A stretch of 45,692 bases of DNA from an uncultured Lachnobacterium sp. (GTDB lineage Bacteria; Bacillota; Clostridia; Lachnospirales; Lachnospiraceae), in NCBI GenBank assembly GCA_937889225.1, contig CALAST010000092.1, forward strand, positions 1 through 45,692, given 5' to 3'. Made by a program: the position numbers and the translations under genes. The notes below the pieces were generated by a model. That model was given only the letters and a program-made list of their open reading frames with translations. It did no database searches and was not told the DNA's origin. Shown one piece after another: positions 1 to 5,678 of the stretch; the stretch's first letter is position 1, and each line of letters begins with the position of its first letter.

Positions 1-16
1 AGCGAATGCTACCATC

Positions 17-1501
17 GTGACCATTCGAAACCAATGGTTTGATATTTTTGAAGAAGTAGAAAAAGAAAGAGAGAAAGAACGAAAGGCATACGAAAAGAAA
101 CTCAAAGAATTGGAACAGCGGGCATGGAAAGCGGAAAAAGAACGAGAGGAAGCGCTCGAAAAAGTAACGAAGCAACGTCATACGATTTATAAAATCGAAA
201 CAGAATTGGAAAAAGAAAAAGGAAAAAATAAAAAATTAACAGCCCAACTCCATCATACCTATGAGAATTCTTCCCTTCCATCTTCCCTATCTGTAAATCG
301 AAAAAAGATTACAAACAATAGAGAAAAAACAGGCAAAAAACAAGGAGCCCAAAAAGGACATAAAGGGTATGGACGCCAAAAACAGATACCAACACAAGCC
401 CCGATTCTTCTGCCACCACCACAAGAAGTCTTAGATGACCCGAATTTTAAGAAAACCGGAAAAACCATTAGCAAACAAACTGTCGGAATTCGTGTGGTAT
501 TGGATGTCATCGAATATCATGCAGATGTATACTATAATTCGAAAACAGGAGAAAGATGTCATGCGACATTTCCGGAAGGTGTAAAAGATGATGTGAATTA
601 TGATGGAAGCATAAAAGCATTTCTATTTTTATTAAATCATGATTGTTGTGTATCCATTGACAAGAGTAGAACATTTTTATCGGAATTAACGCAGGGAAAA
701 CTGCGTATATCGAGAGGGATGATAAATAAGTTAAGTAAAGAATTTTCAGAAAAAACAGAAGAATTGCGAACGGAAACATTAAAAAAAATGTTATTGTCGC
801 CAGTCATGCATACCGACTTTACGAATGCTCGAGAAAATGGGAAACATGCTCAGGTATTGGTGTGTGCAACACCAAAAGGAGAAGTGTTGTATTATGCAAA
901 AGAAAAGAAAGGGCATGAAGGAATAAAGGGAACAGCGGTAGAGGATTATTACGGAACACTTGTCCATGACCACGATAAAACATTCTATCATTATGGAAGT
1001 AATCATCAGGAATGCCTTGCCCATATCTTACGTTATCTTTTGGACAGCATAGAAAATGAGCCAGAGCGAACATGGAATAAGGAAATGCGAAAACTCATAC
1101 AAGAGATGATTCATTATCGAAACAGCATAAGTGAAGGAGAAGTAGCGGAAATTTCAAAAGTATCTGCTTATGAAACACGGTATAGGGAAATCCTAAAAAA
1201 AGCAAAGGAAGAATACGAATATATCCCGGCAAGCAGTTATTATAAAGAAGGATATAATCTGTATTTGAGAATGGAAAAATATCAAAAGAATCATCTTCTA
1301 TTTCTGCATGACCTACGAGTACCACCGACCAACAATGAATCGGAGCGACTTTTGCGAAAATATAAGAGAAAACAGAAGCAGGCAATAAGCTTTCGGAGTT
1401 TTGAATATATCGAAAATCTCTGTAAGTGCATGAGCGTGCTTGTTATGATGCGAAAAAATGGAGAACCGATATTTGACAAAGTATCTCAAATATTTGGATA
1501 A
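17..1501 (+). CDS. IS66-family transposase (5' end may lie outside window)
   Basis: DDE transposase of the IS66 type. Residues 10-80 form a charged coiled coil. A NSS-P-SS stretch and a GxxKGHKG basic segment near residues 84-120 match the region ahead of the IS66 catalytic core. The acidic triad is visible: D in HTDFTNAREN (about 267), D in VHDHDKTFYHYG (about 316), and E in PPTNNESERLLRK (about 444). A CLAHILRYL segment replaces the usual CWAHxRRxF. The reading frame is open to the left edge and the first possible start here is a GTG at 17, so the true start may be upstream. No small IS66 accessory genes are in view. Family assignment is firm; whether the element is complete or mobile cannot be told. 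Confidence 0.85.
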   Translation: MTIRNQWFDIFEEVEKEREKERKAYEKKLKELEQRAWKAEKEREEALEKVTKQRHTIYKIETELEKEKGKNKKLTAQLHHTYENSSLPSSLSVNRKKITNNREKTGKKQGAQKGHKGYGRQKQIPTQAPILLPPPQEVLDDPNFKKTGKTISKQTVGIRVVLDVIEYHADVYYNSKTGERCHATFPEGVKDDVNYDGSIKAFLFLLNHDCCVSIDKSRTFLSELTQGKLRISRGMINKLSKEFSEKTEELRTETLKKMLLSPVMHTDFTNARENGKHAQVLVCATPKGEVLYYAKEKKGHEGIKGTAVEDYYGTLVHDHDKTFYHYGSNHQECLAHILRYLLDSIENEPERTWNKEMRKLIQEMIHYRNSISEGEVAEISKVSAYETRYREILKKAKEEYEYIPASSYYKEGYNLYLRMEKYQKNHLLFLHDLRVPPTNNESERLLRKYKRKQKQAISFRSFEYIENLCKCMSVLVMMRKNGEPIFDKVSQIFG

Positions 1502-1506
1502 AGAAA

Positions 1507-1546
1507 AACCGATGGTTTTGACTAACATAAGTCTACACCATCGGTT
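1507..1546 (+). terminator. Hairpin after the IS66 transposase
   Basis: Perfect 9-bp stem AACCGATGG (1507-1515) / CCATCGGTT (1538-1546) with a 22-nt loop, starting 6 bases after the transposase stop and followed by a short T-rich run. It is a probable intrinsic terminator or end-proximal hairpin of the element. Confidence 0.55.
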
Positions 1547-1616
1547 TATTTCTTGTCTGTTAACCTCTGTACAGTAACTCCCAAAAAAATATCGGATATC
1601 AAGCTCAGAAAAAATC

Positions 1617-1645
1617 TTGAAATCATTAATAAACTGTGCTATATT
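1617..1645 (+). promoter_or_regulatory. Promoter of the antisense antitoxin RNA
   Basis: TTGAAA (1617-1622), a 17-bp spacer, then TATATT (1640-1645) on the plus strand. Transcription would start near 1652 and run to the terminator at 1713-1749, giving an RNA of about 98 nt. No coding frame follows, which fits an antisense RNA gene. Confidence 0.6.
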
Positions 1646-1657
1646 TAACAAAAGAAA

Positions 1658-1680
1658 GCACCCACTCCAAAAGTGGATGC
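1658..1680 (-). terminator. Intrinsic terminator of the toxin mRNA
   Basis: Stem 1672-1680 / 1658-1666 with a 5-nt loop. Read on the minus strand it pairs fully if one U-G wobble is allowed (on the plus strand that pair is an A-C mismatch), and it is followed by TTTCTTTTGTT. This polarity shows it serves the minus-strand toxin transcript. It lies inside the first bases of the antisense RNA. Confidence 0.65.
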
Positions 1681-1712
1681 CTCACCGAATGTTAAATGTC
1701 CTTATGGACACC

Positions 1713-1749
1713 GCCAATCCTGTGTGCTAGACAGGATTGGCATTTTTTT
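1713..1749 (+). terminator. Intrinsic terminator of the antisense RNA
   Basis: Perfect 11-bp stem GCCAATCCTGT (1713-1723) / ACAGGATTGGC (1731-1741), 7-nt loop, then an A and seven T residues. It ends at the toxin stop codon on the opposite strand. Confidence 0.8.
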
Positions 1750-1858
1750 ACTTATCTTTCTTATCAAGAAAGGTAAGCAACGCAATTAACAGCGTACAGG
1801 AAGAAATAGGCAATCCTAATATTCCAATAAAAATCATAATAATTTCGTAATCTGTCAT
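1748..1858 (-). CDS. Small holin-like membrane toxin (type I TA toxin)
   Basis: A 36-residue peptide beginning MTDYEIIM and ending LLTFLDKKDK. It has one hydrophobic helix (about residues 6-29) and a lysine/aspartate-rich tail, the pattern of the small holin-like toxin family of Firmicutes type I toxin-antitoxin systems (TxpA, BsrG and relatives). Such toxins insert in the inner membrane. The start was chosen because GGAGG lies 9 nt upstream of this ATG; an in-frame ATG six bases earlier is too close to it, and longer frames to 1951 lack a ribosome site. The message has its own promoter (1942-1970), a leader of about 77 nt, and its own terminator. An antisense RNA overlaps the 3' UTR. Family assignment rests on size, composition and layout. 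Confidence 0.7.
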   Translation of the reverse strand: MTDYEIIMIFIGILGLPISSCTLLIALLTFLDKKDK

Positions 1859-1941
1859 TTGCATCACCTCCCTCCTATGTATTCCGGAAAACCGGGAAAA
1901 GTGAGAGGTTGCCACCCTGTCATAGGTGCTTTCTGTACGAA

Positions 1942-1970
1942 ATTCTAACATATTTTGACAAATATTTCAA
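1942..1970 (-). promoter_or_regulatory. Toxin promoter
   Basis: On the minus strand TTGAAA (1970-1965), a 17-bp spacer and TAGAAT (1947-1942), placing the start of the toxin mRNA near 1935. Confidence 0.65.
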
Positions 1971-2122
1971 TATGCTTTGTTTTTGGTAAAAAATATGACC
2001 TTATTTTTGAAATTCAATTAAATATGAGCAAAATAAAAAGACTGGAAATGCTTCGGTTTACAGTGATAAGGAAGTATCAACAACAAATTATCACTAACGC
2101 TGACAAACGGGTTGCGACAGAA

Positions 2123-2160
2123 AACGGGTAGGAAGTCCAATAGCTTCTTGCCCGTTTTTC
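2123..2160 (+). terminator. Intrinsic terminator pointing into the element
   Basis: A 13-bp stem (2123-2135 / 2144-2156) fully paired with two G-U wobbles, 8-nt loop, then TTTTTC. The wobbles pair only in plus-strand RNA. No plus-strand gene ends here, so it may stop read-through entering the element. Confidence 0.65.
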
Positions 2161-2172
2161 TATACCCTGTGG

Positions 2173-2400
2173 AACGATAGAACGGCATTTTGCCGCTTCC
2201 GAGGGATATTGTATTGCCTACCCCGTTTTCGCACTCTGAAAGCCGCATAAATACTGACTTTTTTACCCTCTAAACGTCCACGCTGACAGGGCAGGTGTTA
2301 CGCAATAGAACGCCGTTTTTGAGGGTAGGAATACAAAACCATTACCCGCTTCGTTTCTGCGTCTTGGAAGCTGCATAGAACAAGGGGTTTTCGCCCCTAC
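2173..2400. repeat. Two imperfect tandem copies of a segment of about 100 bases
   Basis: 2173-2275 and 2303-2400 share the ordered landmarks ATAGAACG, GAGGG, TACCC, GTTT-CG, TG-AAGC-GCATA and a closing T-run with CCC. The match is diverged with several gaps, so it was judged by order of landmarks. Function unknown; it lies at the integrative-element end. Confidence 0.35.
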
Positions 2401-2424
2401 TGCGTGACATTCTTCCATAATGAC

Positions 2425-2459
2425 AGAGGGCGCAAGCGGTCTATCCGTTTGCGCCCTCT
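2425..2459. terminator. Strong bidirectional hairpin
   Basis: A 15-bp stem 2425-2439 / 2445-2459 (one G-U or A-C position) with a 5-nt loop. No long T-run follows on either strand, so it is a structural barrier or weak terminator. Confidence 0.5.
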
Positions 2460-2483
2460 TGTCTGCCCAACAGCAAAGACGGG

Positions 2484-2531
2484 AAAAGCCGTCAAGGACG
2501 CGAAGCGTGCATTTTATCCTTGACGGCTTTT
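2484..2531 (-). terminator. Terminator of the sigma-HTH operon
   Basis: Perfect 15-bp stem AAAAGCCGTCAAGGA (2484-2498) / TCCTTGACGGCTTTT (2517-2531) with an 18-nt loop, 18 bases downstream of the HTH gene stop on the minus strand. The stem itself ends in U residues in the transcript. Confidence 0.7.
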
Positions 2532-2548
2532 CTTGGCTTTGCTACTCC

Positions 2549-2758
2549 CTACCTGTCAAACCGAAACTTGAAGATAGCTTCCATTAGCTGTGATTTCAAG
2601 CGGTCTTGTATGTCGTCATTGATATGCCCTTGAAAATAGGACAGATACTTGATGTAGCCTGTGTAGTGTTGTAATACGGTGTTGACCGCTTCCGGCTCTC
2701 CGGCAACCGCTTTTTCAATCACTTCATAGGGCAGTAGCTTGTACTTCCTATTCTTCAT
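2549..2758 (-). CDS. Helix-turn-helix conjugative-transposon protein (Tn916 orf8-like)
   Basis: A 69-residue protein starting MKNRKYKLLPYEVIEKA. It resembles the small HTH-domain proteins that follow the sigma factor in Tn916-type elements; the stretch AVAGEPEAVNTVLQHY is typical of that family's first helices. GGAGG lies 9 nt upstream of the chosen ATG. The start lies inside the last codons of the sigma gene, an 11-base overlap that suggests translational coupling. A longer frame to 2800 lacks a ribosome site. By analogy it takes part in regulating element functions, but no activity can be read from the sequence. Confidence 0.7.
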   Translation of the reverse strand: MKNRKYKLLPYEVIEKAVAGEPEAVNTVLQHYTGYIKYLSYFQGHINDDIQDRLKSQLMEAIFKFRFDR

Positions 2759-3185
2759 TCTGTAATGCCTCCATTTCCTTTCGCAACAGGCGAAGCGCAT
2801 AGTTTTTCCGGCGGTTTATACTGCTCCTGCAACGTCCTAACATCTTGCCAATCTCAATGTCGCTGTACCCCAGATAGAAGCGCAGGAACAGAATTTCCCG
2901 CCGCTTCTCCGACAGACGCAACAATGCTTTTGCCAACAATTCACTTTCCACGATTACCGTTTCCCCACGAACGGAAAAGACGGTAGGCACATCATAGACA
3001 ACAAAGTATTCGTCTGTGGTAGTCGGCTCAATGTGGAACTCCCGAAGATGGTCAAGCGACACTTCATGCTGTTGTTTTCTCCGCAAATCCCGATATGCGT
3101 TGATTGCGGCATGATAGAGTACAGTCTTGCAAAATCCATTGAAAGTACACTCGATATACTCCCGATACTGCTCCGTATAAATCAT
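2748..3185 (-). CDS. Sigma-70-family RNA polymerase sigma factor (Tn916 orf7-like)
   Basis: A 145-residue ECF-like sigma factor. The N-terminal half (about residues 10-45, FCKTVLYHAAINAYRDLRR) resembles region 2 remnants. Residues 85-135, with LSEKRREILFLRFYLGYSDIEIGKMLG followed by RSSINRRK, form a sigma region 4 HTH. This length and the overlap with a following small HTH gene match orf7/orf8 of Tn916-like transposons. It would direct polymerase to element promoters. A leader peptide and attenuator-like hairpin lie upstream (3233-3383). The usual xis/int genes do not follow, so the module is cut off from its original partners. Confidence 0.8.
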   Translation of the reverse strand: MIYTEQYREYIECTFNGFCKTVLYHAAINAYRDLRRKQQHEVSLDHLREFHIEPTTTDEYFVVYDVPTVFSVRGETVIVESELLAKALLRLSEKRREILFLRFYLGYSDIEIGKMLGRCRSSINRRKNYALRLLRKEMEALQNEE

Positions 3186-3232
3186 TCAATTCACCCCCCT
3201 TTCCTCCCGGCAAGGGGTTAATAAAACAAATA

Positions 3233-3257
3233 CCCGTGCAGCGCAAAACTGTACGGG
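3233..3257 (-). terminator. Attenuator-like hairpin ahead of the sigma gene
   Basis: Stem CCCGTACAG / CTGCACGGG in the minus-strand transcript (3257-3249 / 3241-3233), one mismatch, 7-nt loop, then TATTTGTTTT. It sits between a 31-codon leader frame and the sigma gene, the arrangement of a transcription attenuator. Confidence 0.55.
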
Positions 3258-3287
3258 CGTTTGAGCAATATGAATTGATAATGTTAG

Positions 3288-3383
3288 CTATATGACTTGT
3301 GTGTTCACTCCCATAGGCAGGAAAACCCTGCAACAGAACAATGCTTTTTTTGACCGTATGTTATAGCAAAAAACAGCTAACAT
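3288..3383 (-). CDS. Putative leader peptide upstream of the sigma gene
   Basis: A 31-codon frame starting MLAVFCYNIRSKK and ending MGVNTQVI, preceded by a strong GGGAGG ribosome site 7 nt upstream of ATG. It stops 31 bases before the intrinsic-terminator-like hairpin at 3233-3257. Leader peptide plus terminator upstream of element genes is the organisation known for the tet(M) leader of Tn916, where translation of the leader lets transcription continue. I infer the same logic here; I do not recognise this peptide itself. Confidence 0.45.
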   Translation of the reverse strand: MLAVFCYNIRSKKALFCCRVFLPMGVNTQVI

Positions 3384-3438
3384 GACGATACCTCCCTCAC
3401 AAAATGAAAGAGCCGATGATCTGTGACTGTTCACAAGT

Positions 3439-3633
3439 TCATCGGCTCTGCGTCTTTGCGGCTGGCTCTTTGATAATTGATATTTTCAGTTGTTTCACGC
3501 TGATTAAAGTTTCCTGCTTACATTTCGGGCAATATAGCGGGTAGTTGATTAAGATGGTATCATTCCGTATTCGGTCGCGTGTCTTGTTGCCACATACGGG
3601 GCATAATAGCCATTTGCTTCCTTGCATTTTCAT
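3439..3633 (-). CDS. Cysteine-rich KTR domain protein
   Basis: A 64-residue zinc-ribbon-like protein with two CxxC knuckles: CPVCGNKTRDR (residues 11-21) and CPKC (about 35-38). The GNKTR motif names the Cys-rich KTR family, which is common beside tetracycline-resistance and orf6 positions in Tn916-like elements. It probably binds Zn and nucleic acid or protein; no function is established. It follows TraX by 9 bases in the same direction; GGAGG is about 13 nt from the start, a little far. Confidence 0.75.
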   Translation of the reverse strand: MKMQGSKWLLCPVCGNKTRDRIRNDTILINYPLYCPKCKQETLISVKQLKISIIKEPAAKTQSR

Positions 3634-3642
3634 CCCAAAAGA

Positions 3643-4389
3643 TTATCCTCCAATCATAACGCCTACATTTCCGTATAAGGCTATTCTAATTAAACCGCAG
3701 ACTATCAAATGGGCAGGATAATATAAATAGTAAAACCACTTCATACCTTTCCAGCTCCCACGTTCACCGTTATAGATTTTTAACAGCGGAATTACCAATG
3801 CGACAAACAGTTGAAGAACACCATATATAGGATTGATAAAAATTGCATATACAGCCGCATATATCGATACCCATATCATCATCATGGTCATTTGTTTTTT
3901 GAAATTTCCACGATTTGCACCGATTTGGATGATCGCCAAAACAGCAATACTGCTCCAATCCGAACAAAATGTAATAACTGTAATTCCAAGAATGAAAATC
4001 GTCTTTTTCCATTGACTGAATTTGTTGCTTTCATGTATTGCTAATGCTACAAGCCCCCACGCCAAAGACCAAATAACGCTTGTCTGATTAAATATGGAAG
4101 TTTGGAACGGGATAAAGGGTATCCCAAAGGCGAAAGTATAAGCAAAATGCGAAATAACCGCAAAAATAAATAGCCTGCCTGCATATTTTTTTATGTCGTG
4201 AGTATAATGATAACCTTCTGCAACAAAAAACCAAAAAATAGGTGCTGCCAATCTTCCGATAATATGCAGGCCGACAATCCACCAATCTGTTGGATAATGG
4301 GGAAATAATACACTTGTTAGGTGATCTATTGTCATTGCGATCATAGCAATAATCTTTAATTGGTTTCCGTTTAACAATTTGACGCCCAC
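3643..4389 (-). CDS. TraX-family membrane protein
   Basis: A 248-residue polytopic membrane protein of the TraX family, a group related to membrane acyltransferases (in F plasmids TraX acetylates pilin). It begins GTG GGC GTC with GGGGGAG just upstream. The N-terminus has LNGNQLKIIAMIAMTIDHL, the family's conserved first segment with DH, and later LHIIGRLAAPIFWFFVAEGY, another hallmark. About seven or eight membrane segments are visible. It follows TetR by 14 bases and is likely its co-transcribed cargo. The acyltransferase role is family knowledge; the substrate is unknown. Confidence 0.8.
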   Translation of the reverse strand: MGVKLLNGNQLKIIAMIAMTIDHLTSVLFPHYPTDWWIVGLHIIGRLAAPIFWFFVAEGYHYTHDIKKYAGRLFIFAVISHFAYTFAFGIPFIPFQTSIFNQTSVIWSLAWGLVALAIHESNKFSQWKKTIFILGITVITFCSDWSSIAVLAIIQIGANRGNFKKQMTMMMIWVSIYAAVYAIFINPIYGVLQLFVALVIPLLKIYNGERGSWKGMKWFYYLYYPAHLIVCGLIRIALYGNVGVMIGG

Positions 4390-4403
4390 TTGTTTCTCCC
4401 CCT

Positions 4404-4997
4404 TTAAAATGATTGAATGGAAACAGATCTAATGATATCTTCTATCCGTGTTTCCCAGTCATCGTCATACTTGACGTTTGGCATTGTTACAATAGCAGAT
4501 AGTCCATGAACTAACGCCCACAAGGCTATAATTTTGTTCTGCATCTCCTTATCAGAAAAATTTGCTTTACGGAAAAAATCTCCTGCAATTCTTTCTAAAA
4601 TGGCAAGTGGAGGATTTTGGCTCTCATTAGAATTGTTTATCGACAAGTTTATGCTTACATTTTTGCGGGAGAACAGGAAGTCATAATATATTGGGTTCTT
4701 GTAAAAAAACATTACATATGATTTCCCAAGCATTACAAACAGCAAGGGATCATTGGCATATTCTTTAACGGTCTTTGCTAATGTTTCAGCGAATAAATCC
4801 ATAATGTGCTGTCGTATTGCAGCGATAAATTCATCTTTGTTTTTAAAATGCGCATATGGGGCTGCGTTACTAACGCCACACTTCATAGCCACTTTACGCA
4901 AGGATAACTTTTCTTCTCCATCTTGGCTGATTAGTTCTATACCCGTTTCAATAAGAGCATGGCGTAAGTTACCATGATGGTATGACTTGTTCTCCAT
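4404..4997 (-). CDS. TetR/AcrR-family transcriptional regulator
   Basis: A 197-residue one-component repressor. The N-terminal HTH is clear (about residues 10-56: LRHALIETGIELI, LSLRKVAMKCGVSNAAPYAHFKNKDEF). The C-terminal domain, with ALWALVHGLSAI near residue 160, resembles the TetR_C family that carries a W-x-H-G type motif. GGAGG is 6 nt ahead of the ATG. Its promoter is a perfect sigma-70 consensus overlapped by a GATAAG/CTTATC dyad (5021-5055), so it very likely represses itself and the downstream traX and KTR genes. The inducing ligand is unknown. Confidence 0.85.
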   Translation of the reverse strand: MENKSYHHGNLRHALIETGIELISQDGEEKLSLRKVAMKCGVSNAAPYAHFKNKDEFIAAIRQHIMDLFAETLAKTVKEYANDPLLFVMLGKSYVMFFYKNPIYYDFLFSRKNVSINLSINNSNESQNPPLAILERIAGDFFRKANFSDKEMQNKIIALWALVHGLSAIVTMPNVKYDDDWETRIEDIIRSVSIQSF

Positions 4998-5020
4998 AAT
5001 TGGCCTCCAATCTTTACACT

Positions 5021-5055
5021 GATAAGATTATATCATCAAAACTTATCGCTGTCAA
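5021..5055 (-). promoter_or_regulatory. tetR promoter with overlapping dyad operator
   Basis: Minus strand TTGACA (5055-5050), 17-bp spacer, TATAAT (5032-5027): full consensus. An inverted repeat GATAAG (5021-5026) / CTTATC (5042-5047), 15 bases apart, flanks the -10 box and reaches into the spacer, as expected for TetR autoregulation. Confidence 0.75.
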
Positions 5056-5416
5056 GATTAAATAAGAATTGGCGAATTTTCTTTTTATTCCATGCAACAA
5101 ACCGCCCCTTTTTGACTGGATATTGAGTAGAGGAACAAGCATATTTTTTGCGTCGCTTTTGCCTAAACAGGGGACACGCTGACCGTATTAGTGAGAGCGA
5201 AAACTTTTTCAAAAATTCGGCTGAAAGTTTGGCAATTTCAAATTTTCGGTGGTGTATAGTGAAAGGGTTTGGGATTATCCCAACAAGGGAAAATGCGGCG
5301 CATTTTACGGAAAGGGTACCCCTTTCCTATGCTTGCTGCGAAAGAAGCAAGCCGCAAATGGGTACTCATTTGCTGTGCTTGCTACCAACTCATTTTTTAG
5401 AAAGGACGGGAAAGGA
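5056..5416 (+). other. Non-coding leader upstream of tnpW and recombinase
   Basis: A 361-base gap between the divergent tetR promoter and tnpW. No convincing gene. The right half (5290-5383) is packed with four short perfect inverted repeats and one alternative pairing, described separately; a T-run follows at 5393-5398. No clear plus-strand promoter was identified. Confidence 0.5.
5290..5383 (+). promoter_or_regulatory. Tandem hairpins with alternative pairing
   Basis: Four consecutive inverted repeats: AAAATGCG/CGCATTTT (5290-5306), GGAAAGGG/CCCTTTCC (5309-5327), GCTTGCT/AGCAAGC (5331-5352), GCAAATG/CATTTGC (5354-5373). A second GCTTGCT at 5377-5383 can compete for the same AGCAAGC, giving two mutually exclusive folds. 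This looks like a leader control element for the recombinase operon or a protein-binding site such as an origin of transfer. Confidence 0.5.
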
Positions 5417-5674
5417 ATGGAAAGGAAAAGAGAACATGAAAACAGCGGTTTTCTCCCCAAACAGGGCAATCCGCTACATGAAACAGTCTGCTATAAAATC
5501 GGCGGCACAATCTATGAGGTATCAACCTCCTGCGGCGGCTCGGAACGGCTCTATGACAAGATGAAGCGGCTCATAAAATCAGAAACTATCAAAACGCCTG
5601 CTGACAAAACGGCAGAAGTCCGCTATAATGAGGATAGCAACTTGTTTGTCCAGCGTTCATTACAGGAGGAATGA
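5417..5674 (+). CDS. TnpW-like transposon-encoded small protein
   Basis: An 85-residue protein whose central part, YKIGGTIYEVSTSCGG followed by LYDKMKRLI, matches the small TnpW family (a beta hairpin followed by a helix) that precedes large serine recombinases in Firmicutes elements. It ends 4 bases before the recombinase start, so the two are translated from one message. The start at 5417 is the best in-frame ATG but its ribosome site (AAAGGA) touches the codon. A competing ATG at 5436 in another frame has better spacing but yields a protein of unrelated composition that ends early. The role is unknown. Confidence 0.6.
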   Translation: MERKREHENSGFLPKQGNPLHETVCYKIGGTIYEVSTSCGGSERLYDKMKRLIKSETIKTPADKTAEVRYNEDSNLFVQRSLQEE

Positions 5675-5678
5675 ACAC

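Larger units (their letters stand above)
1652..1749 (+). ncRNA. Putative antisense antitoxin RNA (type I TA)
   Basis: A short RNA is predicted between a sigma-70-like promoter (1617-1645) and a strong intrinsic terminator ending at about 1749. It lies opposite the 3' untranslated region of the minus-strand toxin message (toxin stop at 1748-1750, its terminator at 1658-1680), so the two RNAs would pair over about 90 nt. This tail-to-tail layout is the one known for TxpA/RatA-like type I toxin-antitoxin pairs, where pairing triggers decay of the toxin message. Promoter and terminators are read from the sequence; the antitoxin role is inferred from the layout. Confidence 0.6.
1971..2548. other. 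Non-coding left portion of the integrative element
   Basis: No credible gene in this 578-base stretch. It holds a plus-strand terminator (2123-2160), two imperfect copies of a segment of about 100 bases (2173-2275, 2303-2400), and two strong hairpins (2425-2459, 2484-2531). Base composition changes from AT-rich to GC-richer near 2080, which suggests the element edge is close to there. Confidence 0.6.

Noticed and set aside
3064..3333. 89-residue minus-strand frame overlapping the sigma gene start
   Set aside because: It is out of frame with the sigma factor and the leader peptide, has no ribosome site, and crosses the attenuator hairpin.
5148..5564. Plus-strand frame overlapping tnpW
   Set aside because: The first part has no ribosome site and runs through the hairpin array; the internal ATG at 5436 gives a basic peptide of unlikely composition, whereas the other frame matches TnpW.
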